A stretch of DNA of 47,536 nucleotides from an uncultured bacterium (GTDB lineage: Bacteria; Verrucomicrobiota; Kiritimatiellia; PWTM01), in contig CALGXT010000035.1 in the NCBI GenBank assembly GCA_937935255.1, positions 1-47,536 of the forward strand, given 5' to 3'. Position 1 is the stretch's first letter; each line of letters starts with the position of its first letter. A program made the position numbers and the translations under genes. The notes beneath the pieces were generated by a model. It had not been told where the DNA came from. It ran no database searches and saw nothing but the letters and a program-made list of their open reading frames with translations. Positions 41,582 through 47,536 of the stretch are shown here, piece after piece.

Positions 41582-43969
41582 ATGTCGCGCCGCGCCATAG
41601 GATTGGCCCTGTTAGGGGTGATCGGCCTCAGCGCCGTCACCTTTTACAACAATTTCGTCATCCGCAACACCAATCTCATCCATTCCTATTTGCCGGTCGG
41701 CGTGTTCGGCGGGGCGTTCCTTTTCGTCCTGGCGGTCAATCCCTTGTTGAAACGGATCGGACGCGCTGCGGCGCTTTCCGCCTCGGAACTGGCGGGGGTG
41801 GTCGTTGTGATGATGTTCGCCTGCGGCATCGTCGGCGCCGGCATTCTCGAACACGCCACGACCTTGGCGATGATGCCGTGGCATTGGGAGCGCACCCAGC
41901 CCGGCTGGCGCGGCGATCCGGCGTTGCTCGACGCGCGCTCGATCCGCAACGAGCTGGCCCTGCGTCGGGCCTTGGCGGAGGCAGGGGCGCGTCCCGCCGG
42001 CGACCCTCTGCGGGCGTTGGCTGCTCGGCTTCCCGCCCCGGCGCCGGAGGAAGAAGCGGAAACGGAGGCGTGGCTCAAGGCCCTCAATGCCGCCCTGACG
42101 GACCCCGGCTGGACGTCGGAGGTCGCTCCCGTGTGGCGGGCGGCGTTGCCCACCTACGCCATGCGCTGGTGGGATGAGGCGCCGGAACGTCGGCGACCGG
42201 AAGCCGCTGTGGGATTGAACCGCGCGCTGCTCGAAGCCGCGCTGCCGGGCGTCGTTCTGCCGCGCCGTCCGCGCGCGCTCGATCTGGCACCGCCGCGGAT
42301 GCTCGCAGATCCGGAGCGCGATCCGGCGGCGCTGCCCGGGTTTGTTGCCGGTCTTTCGAACGACGCGGAGCGCCTGCCGATTCGATCGGTGCCATGGCGG
42401 GCCTGGCATCGCGCCTTTCTCTTTTGGGGGCCTTTGATCTTCGCGATGAGCGTCGTGATGATCGGATTGGCGCTGGTGGTGCACCGGCAATGGTCCCACC
42501 ATGAGCAGTTGCCGTATCCTACCGTGGAATTCATCCGGGCGCTGCTGCCCGAGGGCGATCGCGCGGCCGGGCATCTCTTTCGCGAGCGGTTGTTCTGGAT
42601 CGGGTTCGGGCTGGTATTCGCCCTCCATATGGTCAACTACGCCCATATCTGGTGGCCCAACTATGTGATCCCCATCCGACGCACGCTCGATTTGACGCCG
42701 CTGCTGGAACTGGCGCCGGTTTTCCGGCGCGGCGGCGCCTTTGGCTTGTTCGATCCCACGTTGTTTTTCACCGCGATCGGCTTCGCGTATTTCATCTCCT
42801 CGGAGGTGTCGCTCTCGCTGGGGTTGGCGCCCTATTTGTACGCGCTGGCGACCGGTGTGGCGGCGGGGTTGGGCGTAGCCTTCGGCAGCGGACATCTGCA
42901 GTTAAATATCGAGGCGCAGTTGTACGCGGGCGCCTACACGGCGATGTTTGTCGCCGTTCTCTATTCGGGGCGGCACTTCTACGCGTCCGTTGCGCGGCGG
43001 GCGCTCGGGCTTCCGGGCGGCGGCGCCGTGGATGCCGCGGCGGTGTGGGGCTTTCGGGTCGCCGCGCTGGGGTTCTTCGTTTTCATCGGCCAATTGATCG
43101 TTGTCGGCGTGGAGCCGGGGCTGGCGCTGCTGTACACGCTGGGCGCGGTGATGATCTTTGTCACGGTCAGCCGGCTGCTGGCCGAAGGCGGCGTGTTCTT
43201 TCTTCATCAGCATTTCTATCCCTGTGCGCTGCTGATGAGTTTTCTGGGACCGGTGGCGGCGGGTTACGACCAGATGCTGATCCTCGGGCTGGTTTCCGCC
43301 ATGCTGCTGATTGATCCTCGCGAGGCGCTGATGCCTTTCGCCGTCACCGGCCTGCGGTTGGCCGAGCGCGCCGGGGCGCGCGCCGGTACGGTCGCGCGGT
43401 GGGGCATGGTCGGCGTGTTGCTGGCGCTGCTGGTCGCCACGCCGACGATGCTGTATTACCAGTATCGTGACGGCGCGCTGCGGACGGGGCACGAATGGAT
43501 GGTGAACGCGGTGCCTCGCCTGCCGTTTGTGCGCGCGGTCAGCATGACGCAGGCGCTGCAAGCGCAAGGCGCGCTGGAATCGGCGAACAGGATGCGGGGT
43601 TTTGCGCAGCGCCTGCGACGCGCCACGCCGCGTCCAGCCCTCATGGTCGCGTTTTTCACAACGTTCGGGCTGGTCGCACTGTTTTCGTTTCTTCGTCACC
43701 GATTCGCCGCCTGGCCCCTGCATCCCTTCCTCTTTCTCGTGCTGGGCACCTATCAGAGCCGCGTCATGGGTTTTTCGTTTCTGTTGGGCTGGGGGGTCAA
43801 AAAGCTGGTGATGAAATATGGCGGCGCGGGTCTGTTCCAACGGGTGAAACCGCTGATGGTGGGATTGGTTTCCGGCGAAGTCCTCGCCGCGACGATGCCC
43901 CTGCTGGTGGGCGCCCTGTACACGGCCGCCACCGGCCGCCCGGCGCCGTCCGTGCGCATATTGCCGTAA
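41582..43969 (+). CDS. Polytopic membrane protein, DUF6785/DUF6784-like
   Basis: A 795-residue integral membrane protein. Three helices at the N-terminus, including the YLPVGVFGGAFLFVLAVNPLL segment, are followed by a soluble insertion (about 100-270) and then about ten further helices, for example FWGPLIFAMSVVMIGLALVVHRQWSHHEQLPYPTVEFIRALLP and LLMSFLGPVAAGYDQMLILGLVSAMLLI. This matches the large DUF6785/DUF6784-type proteins of Planctomycetes and Verrucomicrobia, whose fold hints at an oligopeptide-transporter-like carrier. Transport of the breakdown sugars is an inference from position. It starts 3 bp after the preceding gene. Confidence 0.72.
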   Translation: MSRRAIGLALLGVIGLSAVTFYNNFVIRNTNLIHSYLPVGVFGGAFLFVLAVNPLLKRIGRAAALSASELAGVVVVMMFACGIVGAGILEHATTLAMMPWHWERTQPGWRGDPALLDARSIRNELALRRALAEAGARPAGDPLRALAARLPAPAPEEEAETEAWLKALNAALTDPGWTSEVAPVWRAALPTYAMRWWDEAPERRRPEAAVGLNRALLEAALPGVVLPRRPRALDLAPPRMLADPERDPAALPGFVAGLSNDAERLPIRSVPWRAWHRAFLFWGPLIFAMSVVMIGLALVVHRQWSHHEQLPYPTVEFIRALLPEGDRAAGHLFRERLFWIGFGLVFALHMVNYAHIWWPNYVIPIRRTLDLTPLLELAPVFRRGGAFGLFDPTLFFTAIGFAYFISSEVSLSLGLAPYLYALATGVAAGLGVAFGSGHLQLNIEAQLYAGAYTAMFVAVLYSGRHFYASVARRALGLPGGGAVDAAAVWGFRVAALGFFVFIGQLIVVGVEPGLALLYTLGAVMIFVTVSRLLAEGGVFFLHQHFYPCALLMSFLGPVAAGYDQMLILGLVSAMLLIDPREALMPFAVTGLRLAERAGARAGTVARWGMVGVLLALLVATPTMLYYQYRDGALRTGHEWMVNAVPRLPFVRAVSMTQALQAQGALESANRMRGFAQRLRRATPRPALMVAFFTTFGLVALFSFLRHRFAAWPLHPFLFLVLGTYQSRVMGFSFLLGWGVKKLVMKYGGAGLFQRVKPLMVGLVSGEVLAATMPLLVGALYTAATGRPAPSVRILP

Positions 43970-43976
43970 ATAAAAC

Positions 43977-43997
43977 GTCGCCCCTCGGCGGGGCGAC
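43977..43997 (+). promoter_or_regulatory. Intercistronic hairpin before the esterase gene
   Basis: GTCGCCCC (43977-43984), 5-nt loop, GGGGCGAC (43990-43997). It lies in the 49-bp spacer between the membrane protein and the esterase. No U-tract follows, so it is more likely an mRNA-processing or stability element than a terminator. Confidence 0.45.
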
Positions 43998-44018
43998 AGC
44001 AAGCAGAAGGAAAAAACC

Positions 44019-45791
44019 ATGAAGACTGGAGTACAACCGATGACCATCGGTCTGACCTTGGCCGCCCTGACCGCGGGATCTCCCGCCGTGGAAATCCGCG
44101 CCGGCGATGGGGGGAAAACTGAAATCGTCGCGGAACGGTACCGCGCGATCCTGAACCGCGAGGGGAATCCGGAATCGCTCCGAGTAGGCGATTTTGAGTT
44201 TCTCCGCCCGCCTGCCGCGCGACGTGACGAAAAAGCCGAAGAAGCGGTCGTTCGGATGGAAGGCGCCACCGTCGAAATCCAACGAGGGTCACGGCGCATC
44301 GTCTACCGCTTCGAGCCGGACGCCATCCATGTGGACCATGAGGGCGGGCCGCCGGATATCGAAATCGGCGATCGGGTTATCGCGATGATGCAGCAGGATG
44401 GCACATTGCATGACGCCGGCAGCGCCGCAGGCGATTTCATCAAATTCTTCGCCCAATCCGAGGACGGCGCCCGGCTGGGGGCGATCGAGCTGACGGAGCC
44501 CAGTCATGTGCTGCACCGCCGGGTCTGGCCCTCGCGGTTTGCCCGCGACACCGCGCGCGAGACGCGGTTGGCCTGGACGATCCGTTGCGGCGCGCCATTT
44601 CAAGCCGCGGAACTGGTGGCGATCGAATCCTTGGATGTCGAACCCTCGCCGCGGACGGCGCCGCGCTTCGCCCTCGGCGAGACGCCCACCGTCTATGCGA
44701 CGCTCCGCAATTGGGGATTGGCGGACGCGGAGGCGGCGCTGCGCATACGGGCGACGGATCATCACACCCGCGGCAAAACCTTGCTTTCCGAGACGCGCAC
44801 GCTTCGTCTGGCGCCCGGCGCTGTGGCGCGGGAAACCATCCGGATTCCCATACCCGAACCCGGCTTCGTGTATCTGACGGCGGAAATCATGGATCCAGAA
44901 CGTGTGATCCGGAAGGCGCAGTTGAATTCTGTCTATGCGGCGGATCAATACCGGCCGCCCTTGACGCGGCCGAAGGATTTCAACGCTTTTTGGACGGACC
45001 GACTCGCGGAACTGCGCGCCACGCCGCCCGCGTTCGCGGTGGAGCGCGAGCCGGCAGGCGACACGGAAACGCACGAGTTCTACCGCGTCGAATTCGCGTA
45101 CCGGCCCGATCAGCGCGTGAAAACCGGGCTGCTGCAGCCGCGCGCCGCGCCGCCGCCCTGGACCGCCCACATTCATTTCATGCATGAAGGACGCGATCCC
45201 CGTCCCGGCCTCGTCAAGCTGACCGGCCGCGTGCCGCCGGATCGGCTGCTGATCATGGCCCCCATGCCGAACCAGGGCAAATTCGAGTCCTGGAACAGCC
45301 GCGAGGATAACGAGATGCTAAACTGTTACCTGATTGTCGTGCGAATCCTCGATTATCTCGCGGAACGGGACGACGTGCGCGCGATTCGGATTCACGGCGC
45401 AAGCCGGAGCGGTCCCCTGGCGCTGGTTCCCGCGGCGCTGGCGCCCCGCAAGGTCGAGCTGGCAGATGCTCATGTGCCGACCTCGATGGGGGTGAGCTGG
45501 ACGGAGCGGCCGTATCGCGGCTGGGGCGCAGCTCCACGGGATCGGCTGGATGCGGCGGCGTACATGGACCCGGTCAATTTCGCACCGGACATGAAAGTGC
45601 CGTTCATCATGGACGGTGGGCTGAACGACGGCCTGTCGCCGGCGCAGGGGATGCTGGCGTTCCACAATTACGCCGAACAGGCGCCTTGGAAACGGCTCTC
45701 GATCGAGCGGGGCGGGCATGGTTACTTCAAGAGCGGCGAGAAGAGACGTTTTTCCATGGAATTCGAAGCGTGGTTGACGGAGCGGAAATAG
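44019..45791 (+). CDS. CE7-like acetyl xylan esterase family protein
   Basis: A 590-residue protein. The first half (about 30-310) is a beta-rich domain with an Ig-like segment. The second half is an alpha/beta-hydrolase of acetyl xylan esterase (CE7/AXE1) type: it opens with RPKDFNAFWTDRLAEL, the usual CE7 entry motif, carries the nucleophile Ser462 in IHGASRSGPLAL, an Asp in IMDGGLNDGLSP and a His in RGGHGYF. It would remove acetyl groups from a polysaccharide or oligosaccharide. A weak signal peptide is possible at the N-terminus. AGAAGGA precedes ATG 44019. It closes the carbohydrate locus. Confidence 0.75.
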   Translation: MKTGVQPMTIGLTLAALTAGSPAVEIRAGDGGKTEIVAERYRAILNREGNPESLRVGDFEFLRPPAARRDEKAEEAVVRMEGATVEIQRGSRRIVYRFEPDAIHVDHEGGPPDIEIGDRVIAMMQQDGTLHDAGSAAGDFIKFFAQSEDGARLGAIELTEPSHVLHRRVWPSRFARDTARETRLAWTIRCGAPFQAAELVAIESLDVEPSPRTAPRFALGETPTVYATLRNWGLADAEAALRIRATDHHTRGKTLLSETRTLRLAPGAVARETIRIPIPEPGFVYLTAEIMDPERVIRKAQLNSVYAADQYRPPLTRPKDFNAFWTDRLAELRATPPAFAVEREPAGDTETHEFYRVEFAYRPDQRVKTGLLQPRAAPPPWTAHIHFMHEGRDPRPGLVKLTGRVPPDRLLIMAPMPNQGKFESWNSREDNEMLNCYLIVVRILDYLAERDDVRAIRIHGASRSGPLALVPAALAPRKVELADAHVPTSMGVSWTERPYRGWGAAPRDRLDAAAYMDPVNFAPDMKVPFIMDGGLNDGLSPAQGMLAFHNYAEQAPWKRLSIERGGHGYFKSGEKRRFSMEFEAWLTERK

Positions 45792-45974
45792 TCCGATCTC
45801 CCGCCAATCCGGCATGGTTCGGTTGAGATGCGCAAGCGCTCCGGCCCATCGAGCGCCCGTTTCCACGGCCATTTCAACGATCCACTCTGGAGAAAATCAT
45901 CCGCTGGCGGGATATGGTCGAATGAGCGCTAACGCCAGAACTCGGATTTCCGCCTGCCACCCGTTGTTGACGCC

Positions 45975-47536
45975 TCACGGCTTGTTCGCGGGGTAGCGTT
46001 CGGACCGCTCGCGCAGAATCCGCTCCGCGCGCTCCGCTTCGCCGAGGCGGCGATAGCAGTCCGCCGCGCGCCGCAGGCTCTCGGGGGTCAGTTTCGGGTC
46101 GTCGAAGAGGATGCCGACGCTGAGATACAGCCGCGCCGCCTCGTCCCAGCGCTCCTCGCGTTCGGCGACGCCGGCCAGGCCGTGGAGCGCGCGCGCCCGC
46201 AGATCGAGCAGCGAATCCGCGCCGGCGGTTTGTTCCGCGAGCGCCGCGAAACCTTCGCGCGCGGCGGCCAGCTCGCCCGCCGCGGCCTTCAACGCGGCGG
46301 CCCGGAATTGGGCGTCCGCCCGCTCGCGCGTGAGCTCGGGGATCGCGGCGGCGCGCGCGTAGGCTTCGAGCGCCTCCTGCGCGCGTCCGCCGGCCTCCCG
46401 CGCGCGCCCGAGCAAGTACCAGCCGGTCGGCCGCCAGGCCTCCGGCGCCTCCTTCGCCAGCGCTTCCGCGGCGCGGGCGGCGGCGTTCGCGTCGTTGTTC
46501 GCCAGCGCGCGGCGCGCGAGCCACTCGAGCACTTCGGGCGAGAGATCCCTCCGCGACGGCGTCTCCAGCAAGCCGGTCAGCAGAACGGCGGCCTCGTCCG
46601 TCCGCCCCAGTTTTTGCAGCATCGCCGCCCGGCGGTGCGCGATGCGCCGCGCCCACTCGGGCGGCGGATCGAGCTCGGCGGCGGCGCGCAGTTCGCGCTC
46701 CCCGGCGGCGGTTTCGCCCGCGCCGTCGAGCAGCTCGCCGAGCCGGTAGCGCGCCTCGACCGCGAAACGTCCTTTCGGAAATCGGCGCAGCAGTTGCGTC
46801 AAACTTTCCCGCGCCGCCGGTTCGCGCGCAAGCCGCAGTTCCGCGTTCGCTTTCTGAAACAGCGCGTCCTCGGCCAGCGGGTGATCCGGATAACGATCCG
46901 CCAGCGCGGTCCAATCCTTGAGCGCCTCGGTCCACTGGTCGAGCCGAGCGAGGCAATAGGCCGCCGCCGCTCGCGCCGCGGGCGCGGCGGCGTGGTCGGG
47001 ATGCACCCCCGCCAGCCTCCGGTAGGCGGCGGCCGCCGCGGCCCAGTCGTCGCGATCCTGCAGCACGCGGCCCAGCCGGTAGAGCGCGTCCGGCGCGCGC
47101 GGGCCGGGCGGTTGACGTTCCGCGACCAGGCGAAAGAATTGAATGGCCTCGGCGGTCTGTCCGAGTTCGGCATGCGACTCGGCGAGCAGCCAGTGCGCGT
47201 CGTCCGCGATTTCCTCAGGCGGGCGGGCGAGGCCGGCGCGGCGGATCGCCTCGGCGAATTCGCGGCGCTGATAGGCGAGCAAGGCCCATTCGTAGGCGGC
47301 GGGACCGGCGAAAGGGCTTTGCGGATGCCGCTCGAAGAGCGTGCGGTAGGATTCCGACGCCGCCGCCGCGTCGAGCAGAAGGCGCTCGGCGTTCGCGCGC
47401 AGGTAGAGCCATTCGTCCTCGGATTCGGGCGCCGCCGCGCCCTCGAGCGCGGCGCGCGCCAAGGCGAGGGCTTCCGCCGGCCGGCCCGCTTTGAGCCATG
47501 CCCAGGCGGCCGGCCGGCGCGCCTCGGCGGCGCGCG
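45975..47536 (-). CDS. Tetratricopeptide-repeat protein (5' end beyond the window)
   Basis: The frame is open from the right edge to the stop at 45975, giving at least 520 residues. It is built of TPR-like helical pairs, for example AEAIRRAGLARPPEEIADDAHWLLAESHAELGQTAEAIQFFRLVAERQPPG and APDALYRLGRVLQDRDDWAAAAAAYRRLAG. Such proteins are scaffolds, often in outer-membrane biogenesis or cell-division complexes (YbgF/BamD-like lipoproteins). A TTG at 47462 is within the protein rather than a likely start, because the helical pattern (AAWAWLKAGRPAEALALARAAL) continues upstream. A copy of its last 40 codons is present at 27942-28057. Confidence 0.85.
   Translation of the reverse strand, partial: RAAEARRPAAWAWLKAGRPAEALALARAALEGAAAPESEDEWLYLRANAERLLLDAAAASESYRTLFERHPQSPFAGPAAYEWALLAYQRREFAEAIRRAGLARPPEEIADDAHWLLAESHAELGQTAEAIQFFRLVAERQPPGPRAPDALYRLGRVLQDRDDWAAAAAAYRRLAGVHPDHAAAPAARAAAAYCLARLDQWTEALKDWTALADRYPDHPLAEDALFQKANAELRLAREPAARESLTQLLRRFPKGRFAVEARYRLGELLDGAGETAAGERELRAAAELDPPPEWARRIAHRRAAMLQKLGRTDEAAVLLTGLLETPSRRDLSPEVLEWLARRALANNDANAAARAAEALAKEAPEAWRPTGWYLLGRAREAGGRAQEALEAYARAAAIPELTRERADAQFRAAALKAAAGELAAAREGFAALAEQTAGADSLLDLRARALHGLAGVAEREERWDEAARLYLSVGILFDDPKLTPESLRRAADCYRRLGEAERAERILRERSERYPANKP

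Overview
The window is about 47.5 kb of GC-rich bacterial chromosome. Gene content points to the PVC superphylum, most likely a Kiritimatiellota, Lentisphaerota or Verrucomicrobiota lineage. The clues are a PEP-CTERM surface protein, a GntR-LacI chimeric regulator, a pseudopilin with the H-x-DG type C-terminal motif, a large DUF6785/DUF6784-type membrane protein beside glycoside hydrolases, an Rnf operon, and a tandem ArsR-like regulator. This placement is inference from protein families; no rRNA or tRNA gene was seen.

Layout. 1-1.8 kb: a small nucleotidyltransferase-fold gene coupled to a tiny partner, then a convergent aldo/keto reductase. 1.8-3.1 kb: a repeat-bearing intergenic stretch with two copies of a strong palindrome in front of a duplicated ArsR-type regulator. 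3.1-11.7 kb: a tightly overlapping gene train that starts with GspL/GspM-like secretion or pilus assembly proteins and continues into an O-antigen/capsule cluster (Wzm, Wzt, acetyltransferase, GT2, GT4, WecA/MraY-type initiating transferase with a fused C-terminal domain). A convergent NTP_transf_5-like gene follows. 13.1-17.8 kb: rseC-like, rnfC, rnfD, rnfG, rnfE, rnfA, with no rnfB. 17.9-23.3 kb: ffh, rpsP, khpA, trmD, rplS, rnhB and a DEAD-box helicase, with no rimM. 23.3-27.1 kb: a repeat-rich gap, menA-like prenyltransferase, CPBP protease, lytic transglycosylase and yraN. 27.1-29.2 kb: an intergenic junk zone with palindromes, hairpin arrays, a decayed pilin-like start, a copied fragment of a TPR gene, and an isolated PEP-CTERM protein. 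29.2-45.8 kb: a carbohydrate locus with a divergent GntR/LacI regulator, a GH9-like enzyme, three other large putative glycosidases, a pseudopilin, a multi-pass transporter-like protein and a CE7-like esterase. 46-47.5 kb: the 3' part of a TPR protein running off the window.

How the parts work together. The 3.1-11.7 kb train would build, acetylate and export a surface polysaccharide, with secretion or pilus machinery encoded in the same transcript. Rnf would couple ferredoxin and NAD to an ion gradient if RnfB is supplied from elsewhere. The 29-46 kb locus looks like a sensing, cleavage, deacetylation and uptake system for a plant- or algal-type polysaccharide; substrate and direction of transport are inferred.

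The strongest leads beyond ordinary annotation are: a palindrome family shared between the tandem ArsR-like gene and a decayed pilin-like leader; a second palindrome (TTTCCAAGCCTTGGAAA) placed at almost the same distance upstream of two unrelated genes; a set of promoters whose -10 box lies 7-8 nt before an ATG with no Shine-Dalgarno sequence, suggesting leaderless mRNAs; and the carbohydrate locus, in which several large proteins have no firm family.
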